Source: Amphimedon queenslandica | Lineage: Eukaryota > Porifera > Demospongiae > Haplosclerida > Niphatidae | DNA length: 23,425 nt | NCBI RefSeq assembly: GCF_000090795.2 | Contig: NW_003546902.1 | Span: 14,003-37,427 of the forward strand | Direction: 5' to 3' | Shown here: positions 9,899-19,328 of the stretch, piece by piece | Layout of the letters: each line of letters opens with the position of its first letter | Numbering within the stretch: position 1 is the stretch's first letter | Made by a program: the position numbers and the translations under genes | Notes under the pieces: generated by a model | What the model was told of the DNA's origin: nothing | What the model saw: the letters and a program-made list of their open reading frames with translations, nothing else | The model's database searches: none

Positions 9899-10445
9899 CT
9901 AAGAGTACTTTTTATTGTGTGAAATGGCCATATTTGGTCATAATAATGGTAAGTTCTATAATAACAATGTAGTAGAGAATTACTCACATGACATTGATAA
10001 TGATCCATGATTATAATTCAGTGATAGTTCAGTTACACCTGCACCCACTTTTCTTGTGCTTGGAGCTGCGGCAGCTGCCTCACTTTCTACCATTAGTGAC
10101 TGGATAAAGGAATTATACTTCAGTGTACCGGTATTTATTATTTTATACATACTGACATAATAATATTGCATTGTAAACAATACTTATGCCATTACAAATT
10201 TACAATAGAGTGATGTGTAAAGATCTAGTATACCCTAACTGGTACTTTGTATGTTTCAGTCAAATACAGTTTTGTCAATTTAAGGAAATAATTTTTGTAA
10301 ACTACATGATTGTATCATAAAGACTGCATCTGCACTATATGATCACATGAATGTTATTACAACAACCCTCAACTTCCTTTGCTTGCATTCCTAAATCCTT
10401 GGCTTTGCCGCTTTCCTTCTTCTTTCCTTCTTTCTTTATTGTGGT

Positions 10446-10511
10446 GTAAGTGATCACTGAAATAGCTACACCTTAAGTTACCTAATTCTCTCATTGTCCT
10501 CCATACTATAG
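10446..10511 (+). other. Candidate 66-nt intron in the 5'UTR of NLR2
   Basis: Donor GTAAGT and acceptor ACTATAG lie in the same positions and spacing as upstream of NLR1. NLR2 has two adjacent ATGs (10515 and 10518); the second matches the start of the other paralogues. Confidence 0.35.
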
Positions 10512-10517
10512 TACATG

Positions 10518-13500
10518 ATGATTGATGTCTCTCAATGGAGAGCAAGCATTGGACTGTGGAACTACTGTCAAGCTACCTCCAGTAAACCAGCTAATGGCTG
10601 CCACTCTCACTCATTCAAAGCTGCAGTAGACAGCAAGTCAGGCAATACTACATCAGGAGAGAAGACATCTAAACTGCCAGCAGCTCTGTCTCTTATTGTT
10701 TCTCTTCTTTTATCTTTATTAAGATATATGAAGCTCAGTTTTATTCCTCAAACTGGTAAACAAACTAACAGTATATAATATTATCATACAGTGTATTTAC
10801 AATAGGTATAATTACTGTTACTGTTATGATCCACTGCCTTCAGTCATTAGTCTTGTTAATAGCTACTATTGGCAGCAGCTCTGAACTGATCTACTATTTG
10901 GTTCTATTTCTCCTCCTCCTCTTATCAGGAGATGTTGAACTCAATCCTGGTCCTATAGGTAAACATATATTTATGCTAATTTTAGCAATTTATTCTATAA
11001 ATATTAACATGGTTAGGTAGAGTCTGGAACTGGATTGTTACTAAATTATGTAGGTGCTTGCGGTCAAACCAAAGTCCTCCAAACAATTTAGGTATACAAA
11101 ACATTTTTTATAATTTAATTCATCTTATATGTTAGAGCATGGTCTTAGTTTGCAAATGCAAAAATCACAAGGTATTTATACTTCTATTTCATAAAAGTAT
11201 AATATTTAAAAACAATATTTTAAAATAGGCAATGATGCTTCTGCCAGTGGTGGATCATCATCAGTTTCTGCAAACAAACCTGTTACTAGTACTACATCAG
11301 GTAAACAGACACTTAATACAACACTCATTTACTGATACACTACTGCAGGTAATCTGAAGGATATATTAAGGACTCATTCTGATAAACTAGTTCACGCTAT
11401 TAGTGTGAATCTATACAATGTAACTGATGCACTGTATGCTGAAGGGTTGATACCACAACAAACTAAAGAGGAGATGCATGTATTAGGATTAACTAATAAT
11501 GAGAAATCTAGTAAACTTGTGAATGTCATTGAGCAACAGTTGGAATCCTCTCTTAATCCAGAGCAGTATCTTATTGATATATGCCATGTATTAATAAACC
11601 AACAACATCATACACTAACAGATATTGCTACCTCTATATTACACCAGTTAGGTGAGTGTGTGTGTGTGTGTACATTATCAGTGATCAATATAGTCATTAT
11701 ATCTTAATACATTAGGTCAGTCTATACCTGATATAAGTCTACATCAGTCTATATCTGGTTCACCAGTTGACGATGCATTCAATCCAGTTATGGAAAGTAA
11801 TAAAATTATTTATTATACATGTGATGTTGTATTATTTTGTGTTGAATGCCTCTGTTTATATGATTATTTTGAGTATCAATAATAAACATAATTTTTTACA
11901 CATCAGAGCTTGATCCTGGTCTTTTAACTGGAAAAAGTAACTTATTTGCAAAGCACCTTGAACCACTTGTTGATTGGGAATCATTTGCTCTTTGTCTTCC
12001 TGGTGGAATAACACAACTTGATGTTGATATAATTAAAACAAAAGGAAGCTCTTACCTCAGGATGGAGGATTTACATAAGAGATGGTTACAAGTTAATCCT
12101 ACAGCATCATGGAGAGATGTCATTAATGCTTTGAAACAATGTAAAGAGAATGAACTAGCTAGAACTATTGAAGACAATGTGACAGATCCCATAGCTGGAA
12201 GAAGCACTAATGACAATATGGAAATTAGTACCAGTAATCCTAAACCTGGTCCTATAACCGGTAAACATACACTTAATACAACACTCATTAACTGATACAC
12301 TACTGCAGGTAATCCAAAGGATATATTAAGGACTCATTCTGTTAAATTCACTGATGCTATCACTACTAACCTTTACAGAGTAACTGATGCACTGTATGCT
12401 GAAGGACTGATACCACTGAATAGTAAAGAGAATACACAAACAGTAACAGGAATATCTGATTATAGGAAATCAAGTCAATTAGTGTCTGTGATACAACGAC
12501 AGTTGGAATTCTCTCTTAATCCAGAACAGTATCTTATTGATATATGTCATGTATTAATAAACCAAAAACATCATACACTAACAGATATTGCTACCTCTAT
12601 ATTACACCAGTTAGGTGAGTGTGTGTGTACATTATCAGTGATCAATATAGTCATTATATCTCAATACGTTAGATCAGTCTATACCTGATATTGTCACACC
12701 CATTAGTTCAATACCTGATGATGTTCAAGGATATGCTGACAATATGAGACAACACTACAAACACCGACCTATTGTTGCTACAGACTGGCCACCAAGAATT
12801 GGAAAAGATTTCTTTGGAAGATTAGCACTACTAGAAATACAAGACTCCAGCACACAAGCAGAAACAGCTTGGCATCTGCTAAGAGGACAAGTTGATGAAG
12901 TGCTTAAACTAACTGGAAACAAAGAGATAAGTGTTGAAGATGTCCTCCAACTCACAGATAGTTCTCTGTCTCTCAGAGTAGTGATAGATGGTCCTCCTGG
13001 TATTGGCAAGACAACACTCTGTCGTAAACTGTTAAATATGTGGTCTAATGGAACACTTGTACACCAACAGTATGACTTGGTACTTTACTGTCCTTTAAGG
13101 AATAGCAAGATAGCTACAGCTACTACACTAGCTGACCTGTTTGAGTATAGATGTTGTGAAGTTCCCATTGTAGCTAAATGGTTTGAGAAGAGGAATGGAG
13201 AAGGATTACTGATAATTTTTGATGGTTGGGATGAACTAAGTGAACAACTCAGACGGTCTTCATTAGCTGCTAGTATCATTCATAGAGAGCAGTTAGACCA
13301 ATGTTCAGTAATTGTTACCTCTCGTAGCTATGCCTCCTCTTCACTCTTGAAAATGGATACTCTCAGTAGACATGTTCAGGTCATTGGGTTTTCTAAAAAA
13401 GAAATATCAAAAGTAATTATACGAACACTTCAAAAAGATACAAAACTAGCACAAAAAATTATTCATTACTTGCATAGTAAAAGCATTCCTGATAGTGACA

Positions 13501-16500
13501 GTGATGATGAAAATGATGAAATAAGTGATGAAGCTGAATTACCTACAGATAAGGACTCACAACTAGCAGTGAAACTCATTAATGATCTTGAAGTTCGAAA
13601 TGATGTTCAATTATTGTGTTATGTACCACTAGTCTGTTCCATGGTCATCTTAGTTTATTGTAAGGAAGGAGGACACTTACCAACAACACTCACTCAACTC
13701 TATGAGAACTTTATCCTACAAACTATCAGAAAACATGTTAAAAGACATGACATTAACCCACACACTTTAGGTAGTCTTTCTTCATTACCAACACAATTAG
13801 CTAAACCTTTACAAGAGATGTGTCAATTAGCTTATACTAACCTGGCTAATACAAGAATGACTTTCTATTCACATCAACTACAGTCACTGAGTGAGGCAGT
13901 CAAGGAAGACTATTTTGGATTGATGACAACATTCATAGATTATGATAAGGAGAAGTATCAGTTCCTTCACTTGAGTATACAGGAATTTCTAGCTGCATGG
14001 TGGATAGCTAAGCATGAGAAGAAGGCAGAGGAAGTGTTTAAGGATCACTTTAATGATGACCACTTTCAAATGTGTCTGAGATTTGTGGCAGGTCTAACTC
14101 ACCTTGAACATGAGAGCTATCAACAGTATTTTAATAAACAACAACTTGACTTACAGTGTAAGAGGAAACCATTGTTTGGATTTGAAAATTGTCATCTTTC
14201 ATACTTCTATCAGAATCCTGAGATTGAACAAGTCCATATCAGTTCCAATGATCTTGACAATGTTCCTATTCTTCTAATTTTTCAACTCCTGTATGAGTCA
14301 CAGAACACAACGTTATGTCAAGTATTAGCACAATCCATCAACAACCACTCACTGTGTCTGGATAGAGTATCATTATCATTGTTTGACTGGTTATGTCTCA
14401 GTTATTGTATAAACAATTGTAACACAGCATGGAATTACTTGCACCTGGGGACTACATCTAACGAGTCTCTATCAGTCTTCCCTGCTGGACTAACCAATAA
14501 CTTACTACAGACCCAGTTTAAGAGACTGGAGGTAGAGTTGAATGAGCACAGTAATGTTTTAATACACAAATTATTACAATCATCACTTCTATGCAATATT
14601 CAGGACTGCTACTGTGAATTAATTGTTAGTAAATATGTTCCCTGTCTTGTATTGTTACAGTTCCTCAATCTTCCTCAATTGAAGATACTGCACTTAACAA
14701 TGAATGATCATACTCTACCAACAGTTGACAATACATACTTCACAGACAAATGCACTGAATTTGAGAAACATATAGAAATGAATTCAACACTACAAGAAAT
14801 GAAGATTCAGAGTTATGGAAATAATGAAACAACAAGTACCATTACCAGTGTCATTAGAGGAGTAACAAGAAATAAAACAATAACATCATTAACAATACAT
14901 GTTGTTGCTGATACTTCTCCTCTACCTGATGAAGTAATAGAGCAGCTACTAAGGTGCAACAACACATTACAAGCTCTTTCATTGTACATACCTGACAATG
15001 AACTTCTACAATCATCACTGAATATAGTAGAGGTGAACACACCACTGACTGCTCTAGAGATAGGAAGATGGAGTAGTAAACTGATGACATCACTCCTTCC
15101 ACATATCAAAGGATTACACTGTCTGATACTACATGATCCATACCCACTAAATCTTCTATTTCTCTCTCATCCCAGTCTACATACACTTACTTTACCACTA
15201 GACACAGCTGAGAGTGCTATTGAACTATTTACTATTCTACAAACCAATACTACACTTAAAGCTCTGAGTGTAGAGATAAAGGAGAGAGTATATACCAGCA
15301 GTATGGGTACTAGTCTACAAGACATGCTAACACAAAACCAAACACTGAAATACCTTGAGATTAATAGATTTAGGGATTTCGACGGTTTATTGAATGACAC
15401 TCAAATTCCCATTCCCAGTTCATTCCTGTCCTTCCTAACAACTGGTCTCAGACACAACACCAGTCTACAACAGTTGAGTGTATCCATTCCACTGAATAAA
15501 GAGATAAGAACTTTTATTAATGTCATTTCTCAAAAAAACAACCTCACAGAACTTGAAGTGGACTTCACACCAGATCAGGCATACAGTAATTCTAGTAGGG
15601 AAAAGAAGAAACAAATAATGACATTATTGTTTTATGAACAGGTACTACCTGCTGTTACTAATATGTTAGAGTCACATACAACCATCAAACTACTGAAGAT
15701 AGAGTGTGAAGATATTATTTATTCATCTCAACCTAACTGGATAGAACTAGTACAACATTTATGTGAAACTATCTTCATCCATTCATCGCTTGAATATATT
15801 GAGATTGATACAGGATTTGTTTGGCTCATAAAGCATACTTTTGAAAACCAAAGAAAGACATTGATTGATAGACACAAAAAGGAACAACCACACAAACCAC
15901 TACCAATATTGAATATAAAACGTGAGTTTATTTTATTTCCTAAGCAAAATTTAATTCAAATAATACTATGCCTATACAAATCAAATATTTTTAGTTTTTG
16001 AAATTTTTACATCTTTTACATTAGAAACTACTGTGAGCAGTGATGAAGTATTTTTTGTGGATAAACAGTCTTGCTCCTTTGGTAAGGATATTAATGTTTA
16101 CTATAATTCATGTTATCATTTAGATAAACTGCACTATCTAAGAGCTGTAAATGTCATAAAAGATATGATGTTACAAGTTGAACTGAATGATCAGCAATTG
16201 ATAAATTTAGAAGCCTATGGAATAAAAATTAACCTGCTCAAGAAATATTTACGTGTAAGTTCATCAGAAAAAATGCAAGTGACTGCACTTGCAGGTGGAA
16301 AGTTCATGTTTCCAAAAAACACAATTCTTGTTAGTGCAGTATATGCTGTATCTACATCCATTCCTACACCAATGAGACTAGAGTTACAGCATTGTATTGA
16401 TCTAATAAATCAACCTGATATGAGACGCTATCTTAGATTTGCCATTGCTTCAATAGACAGTAGTTCTCCTTATAATTTTTTATTACAAGAAGGAGACTTC

Positions 16501-17874
16501 AAGTCTGACAGTTGGTATGGGTCTTTTAATTTTACTACAAACTGTTTCATATGCATATTGGGACTGAAACAAGTGCCTATTGATCTGAGTGTAGGCCAAC
16601 AAGGAAGTCAGGAGCAGCCAAATCTACTAGTTCAAGAAGAATCTCAACAAGATGAGCTACAGCAGCCTGGAGGAAAACAGGAACAAGAGGGTGGAGCTTG
16701 CAGGAAACCTAGGCCTCAAGGACTTGGTCCTGCAGGACCAAAAGATGGAAGAAAGAAAAACGATGATAAAAAATTACATAAAAAGGACAGACCTTCATCT
16801 ACTGAGAAGCCAGATCTTTTTAGTGAGACTAAAATAACACTTTTCCATTATACAATGTGTTATAATTACTACATTATTTACAGCTCAAGCTACTGGAATA
16901 GACAAGTCCCAAACCTTTGCAGGACAGTTATATTATGAAAGAAAAGATGTAAGAGATTCAGTTAAATTTTTTGCTGTTAAAAATTTAAAAGCCCTCCGTC
17001 AGGTAAGACGTATGTTTGTTTACTTAAATATTTTGTATGATCTAGCATGTGAAGGAAGAGTATCCTGAATGGGAAGAAGGACAGGGTTTTCGCTTTAAGT
17101 TTAAAGAGGAATACATTGAATTAGTGTTTGATGACACTAATCAAAAATATTCAATAAAAGGCTGGTGTATTAGGCCTCTTATAGATCCTTGTACAGTAAG
17201 AAAACACAGATTGTAAATAAATTAGATTATTTTCTTTAGTTGTATCAAAGTGATGTGGAAAATTTTGGTGGCGATGATCATACTATGCTTCCATTATGTC
17301 TCATAACAGTAGAAGCTTCACCTGAAGCTAAAGGAACATTATGTTATGGTGTACCAGTAATGGGTGCAGAAAGAAAAATAACAATATACATTGAATGTTA
17401 TCTAAAAACTACAAATGGTACATTAGTATTGATGCTTTAGTTAATAATATACTAATTTTTAATTATTAGATGTTACCAGACCAGCTGGCTCAGGGGCTAG
17501 GACAGATTTTGCTGCTTCAACTGAAAGACAAGGTAGGCTTAAATTCATTAATATAATTTTTCATATTCATAATAGAAATTTTGAATTGTAATGATCATAA
17601 GAATAGAATAGTGACTGAGTTGGATAATTATGGATTTTCAAAGGGTGACTGGGAAAAACTTGGGCAACATCTCAACGTGAATTCTACTCGCTTAAATGAT
17701 ATTAAAACTGATCATGGCAGAGAAGCAAACACTTGTGTGAACTTGTGTATAGAAGCATGGCTAAAAACTGGTAAAGCAACATATGGAACATTGATTGAAG
17801 CTCTTAATGGAATGGGAGAAAATGCAGTAGCTAATGAAATAATAAAAGCTAATAATATAAAAAATATTTCTTGA
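10518..17874 (+). CDS. NLR2: leader-2A-CARD-Death-CARD-NACHT-LRR-ZU5-UPA-Death
   Basis: My model has 16 exons: 10518-10755, 10806-10958, 11017-11091, 11136-11171, 11229-11300, 11349-11651, 11716-11796, 11907-12260, 12309-12614, 12673-15921, 16025-16822, 16884-17002, 17046-17195, 17240-17417, 17470-17532, 17576-17874. That is 6474 nt, 2157 residues, with no stop at any junction. Order: leader with 2A (Pro at 129), two tiny exons, CARD1 (192-292), Death (320-437), CARD2 (438-539), NACHT (Walker A GPPGIGKTT 646-654; Walker B 718-728), LRRs, ZU5 (about 1712-1805), a charged Q/E/K linker, UPA-like region (about 1889-2037) and a terminal Death domain (about 2059-2157). Reading through donor 15922 instead would end the protein at 16001, just past the LRRs. 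The C-terminal fusion is supported by donor, acceptor and phase, but not by transcripts. Confidence 0.8.
10925..10954 (+). promoter_or_regulatory. 2A translational recoding motif, NLR2
   Basis: SGDVELNPGP after a poly-leucine stretch, identical in protein to the NLR1 motif. The exon ends four bases later at G|GTAAAC, so the NLR product would begin P-I-G. Confidence 0.9.
11017..11171 (+). CDS. NLR2 micro-exons 3 and 4 (cationic post-2A segment)
   Basis: Exon 3 (11017-11091, 25 codons) encodes RVWNWIVTKLCRCLR then SNQSPPNNL; exon 4 (11136-11171, 12 codons) encodes EHGLSLQMQKSQ. Both are phase 1 and bounded by AG/GT. The NLR3 copies (19837-19911, 19956-19991) are identical in protein: exon 3 is identical in DNA, and exon 4 differs by two synonymous changes. 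This segment would form the extreme N terminus of the NLR after 2A separation. No known domain recognised. Confidence 0.65.
11349..11651 (+). CDS. NLR2 CARD1 exon
   Basis: CARD-like, close to the CARD exon of NLR1: THSDKLVHAI, VTDALYAEGLIPQQT, YLIDICHVLINQQHHTL. Phase 1 at both ends. It is followed by an 81-nt linker exon (11716-11796). Confidence 0.7.
11907..12260 (+). CDS. NLR2 Death-domain exon
   Basis: Encodes LEPLVDWESFALCLPGGIT, then KRWLQVNPTASWRDVINALK, matching the Death domain of NLR1. The exon starts in LDPGLLTG, which resembles a decayed form of the ELNPGP end of the NLR1 2A-Death exon. It ends at G|GTAAACAT and is followed by a 48-nt intron nearly identical to the pre-CARD intron of NLR1. 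Confidence 0.7.
12309..12614 (+). CDS. NLR2 CARD2 exon
   Basis: A second CARD-like copy (RTHSVKFTDAITTNLYRVTD, then YLIDICHVLINQKHHTL). It is more diverged in its first two thirds than in its last third, and is flanked by the same intron pair as the other CARD exons. Confidence 0.7.
12673..15921 (+). CDS. NLR2 NACHT and LRR exon
   Basis: Walker A at 12990-13016, Walker B LLIIFDGWDEL at 13206-13238, FLHLSIQEFLAAWW near 13963, then degenerate LRRs. Between the NACHT core and its helical part is an acidic insert (SDSDDENDEISDEAE, about 13490-13537) absent from NLR1 and NLR3. It ends at C|GTGAGT (donor 15922). Confidence 0.85.
16025..16822 (+). CDS. NLR2 ZU5-domain exon
   Basis: Acceptor TTTTACATTAG at 16024 follows a 103-nt intron; the join is phase 1. 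Contains AGGKFMFPKNTILVSAVYAV, then LRLELQHCIDL and DSWYGSFNF, features of ZU5 domains as found in UNC5, ankyrins and PIDD. There is no suitable ATG at the exon's 5' end, which argues against a separate gene starting here. After ZU5 comes a low-complexity Gln/Glu/Lys/Pro-rich linker ending KPDLF. Confidence 0.75.
16884..17417 (+). CDS. NLR2 UPA-like region (three exons)
   Basis: Exons 16884-17002, 17046-17195 and 17240-17417, with introns of 43 and 44 nt at phase 0. The frame reads GQLYYERKDVRDSVKFFAVK, then FRFKFKEEYIELVFDD, GWCIRPLIDPCTLYQSDVEN, LPLCLITVEASP and KITIYIECYL. Position between ZU5 and Death and the W...C...P pattern fit a UPA domain. A profile search would be needed to confirm it. 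Confidence 0.6.
17576..17874 (+). CDS. NLR2 C-terminal Death-domain exon
   Basis: Preceded by a 63-nt exon (17470-17532) and a 43-nt intron. Reads ELDNYGFSKGDWEKLGQHLN, then LCIEAWLKTGKATYGTLIEA and ENAVANEII, a clear Death-domain pattern (WEKLGQ, AWL, TYGTLIEAL). Ends at TGA. Confidence 0.8.
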
Positions 17875-17886
17875 TCCCCTAGCTAT

Positions 17887-17892
17887 AATAAA
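17887..17892 (+). terminator. Candidate polyadenylation signal of NLR2
   Basis: A canonical AATAAA hexamer starts 13 nt after the NLR2 stop codon. That is a short but feasible distance in a compact genome. Confidence 0.4.
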
Positions 17893-18159
17893 TTGATATT
17901 GACTTAATTATTTTATTTTAGGTAATAGCCAATCTTAGTTATTATTACTAGTGTTTTGAACAATTAATGCTGCTTTGTAATTAGTACTTTCGTTATTATA
18001 AAAATAATTAAATTGATAAATTTACTTACATGCATTATTATTATCATAATGATTGTATGTGTATAATCTTCCCTGGATTCATGATTCCATTAGGATCCAG
18101 TGATTGTTTGATATTCTTCATTACTTGTATTCCAGTGGGCCCGTATTCAATATCAATAT

Positions 18160-18480
18160 GCATAAAAAATTTATTTTGGGACCATTTTCAGGAAAAAACT
18201 ATGGAAATCGGCCAATTTAGAAAATGGCCATAACTTGAATAATTGAAGTTGGAATGAGCTCATCTTTTTACACAGTATAAGGGCACCATTATGTATCAGA
18301 AAATGTAAAAAAATTATAGATGATTTTGAAGTCATTTTTGAAAAAAATCATGGGCTATAGTACCGGGGAATTTTCAAAAATAAAATTGGCTCATTTTCTT
18401 CAATGTTCATAACTCAAAAATTTGCAATTAGAATCAGCTCAAATTTTTTCTACAGCATAAATTCAAGTACATCAATACAA
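18160..18480. repeat. Two copies of the receptor-intron repeat
   Basis: Contains AAAATGGCCATAACTTGAAT and GGAATGAGCTCATCTTTTTA, then a second unit with GTTCATAACTCAAAAATTTG and GAATCAGCTCAAATTTTTTC, matching the array at 6840-7600 and in the same order relative to the membrane-exon remnant. Confidence 0.75.
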
Positions 18481-18610
18481 GAACTACTAGTACTTATACT
18501 GGGACTATATCATACTTGATGATGTCATCACTGATGTACTACCAAGAGTAGATAAACCCTAAAATATTATCTACTCTTGGTACTACTGATAGCACTAATA
18601 GTTAATGAAT
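18481..18610 (-). pseudogene. Remnant of an Ig/FN3 receptor (stalk/membrane exon)
   Basis: Plus-strand text CTACTAGTACTTATACTGGG, then TTGATGATGTCATCACTGAT and GCACTAATAGTTAATGAATA, aligns with 7795-7885, part of the R2 stalk/membrane exon on the minus strand. The frame is broken, the Ig and FN3 exons are missing, and a 39-bp element is inserted. Its position next to the intron repeats shows unit 3 once carried a receptor gene. Confidence 0.6.
18542..18580. mobile_element. 39-bp foldback element with 5-bp flanking duplication
   Basis: Perfect 14-nt inverted arms (CCAAGAGTAGATAA and its complement) around an 11-nt loop, flanked on both sides by TACTA (18537-18541 and 18581-18585). It sits inside sequence continuous in the paralogous exon. 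It looks like a minimal transposon footprint; no family recognised. Confidence 0.45.
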
Positions 18611-18762
18611 AACATACAGTATATGCTTATAGCGTCATATTTTAAATTGCCACGAGATAACATTCTCTGAAATCTTAAACATAATTATTTCAGATTCAGT
18701 AAGTATTTTAATTCTAATGCACAGGCTAATGGTTAAATGCCATCATACATGCATCAAACAAG

Positions 18763-18792
18763 CAGAATGATTGTGTATACACAATCATTCTG
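18763..18792. repeat. Perfect 30-bp palindrome
   Basis: CAGAATGATTGTGTA followed immediately by its exact reverse complement, with no spacer. It has no counterpart in the other intergenic regions. It could be a dimeric factor site or a mobile element scar; no function can be assigned. Confidence 0.7.
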
Positions 18793-19097
18793 AGTGATTA
18801 ATTTGTTTATGAGTGTGTGGTATACGTACTGTTTTATTTGAACCCTATACCTTGCAGGTTGATTGACCCAATTAATTTTACGAACCCAACTCACTAACAC
18901 ATCAATTCCTGATCGTGTCACATGTATTAGCTAGTACAATGATGAGTAACTGAATAATTGAATCAAACAATCAGAAAAACACTGTATATGTAAGTATGTA
19001 CATCCACCCTCTTCAGTAATAAGATATTTTAATGATATTCAGTGCTATTGGTGTGTAGCTATTTTCATGAGGTGCTATTTACAACACACATACACTG

Positions 19098-19178
19098 ATG
19101 CACCCATCCTTTCATCCTTTGTACTGGTGCACCCATCTTATACTAATACACCCATTTTTGGAAGTACGCCCATCTTTA
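19098..19178. repeat. CACCCAT motif cluster, unit 3
   Basis: Four degenerate units (GCACCCATCCTTT, GCACCCATCTTAT, TACACCCATTTTTGG, TACGCCCATCTTTA). It lies much closer to the NLR start here (about 150 nt) than in units 1 and 2, because the GA tract and the first part of the 5'UTR block are missing. Confidence 0.6.
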
Positions 19179-19328
19179 CTGTGGCTTGCTGCAAAGACTT
19201 ATTAATTGCTTCTTTTCAAACTTTAGAAACAATACGTAAAAAGGCCAGCTTTTTTCCTTGACTTAAAGTGTAGATCTAGTACCTCAAGTTACCTAATTCT
19301 CTCATTGTCCTCCATACTATAGTACAAG

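Larger units (their letters stand above)
9299..10517. promoter_or_regulatory. Head-to-head intergenic region between R2 and NLR2 (candidate bidirectional promoter)
   Basis: Homologous to 674-1744 over most of its length, including the CACCCAT cluster (9614-9674), a longer purine tract (about 9850-9898) and the pyrimidine run before the candidate 66-nt 5'UTR intron (10446-10511). No gene is seen. The small open frames here are not conserved between units. Confidence 0.45.
17893..19328. other. Intergenic region between NLR2 and NLR3
   Basis: 1.4 kb with no intact gene. In order it holds: about 270 nt with nothing recognised; two tandem-repeat copies (18160-18480); a decayed receptor membrane-exon remnant split by a tiny foldback element (18481-18610); about 400 nt of unique sequence with a perfect 30-bp palindrome (18763-18792); then sequence homologous to the distal part of the other two head-to-head regions (about 19030-19328). 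Confidence 0.6.

Noticed and set aside
12240..12260. NPKPGP at the end of the NLR2 Death exon as a second 2A
   Set aside because: It has an extra residue within the core and no D-x-E before it, so it does not meet the 2A consensus.
16033..16938. ZU5 exon as an independent gene starting near 16033
   Set aside because: The frame begins with GTG, not ATG; a good acceptor at 16024 and a matching phase 1 donor at 15922 support fusion to NLR2, though transcripts are needed.
18030..18233. Short open frame in the NLR2-NLR3 gap
   Set aside because: Overlaps the start of the intron-repeat copies, has no conserved counterpart and no domain.
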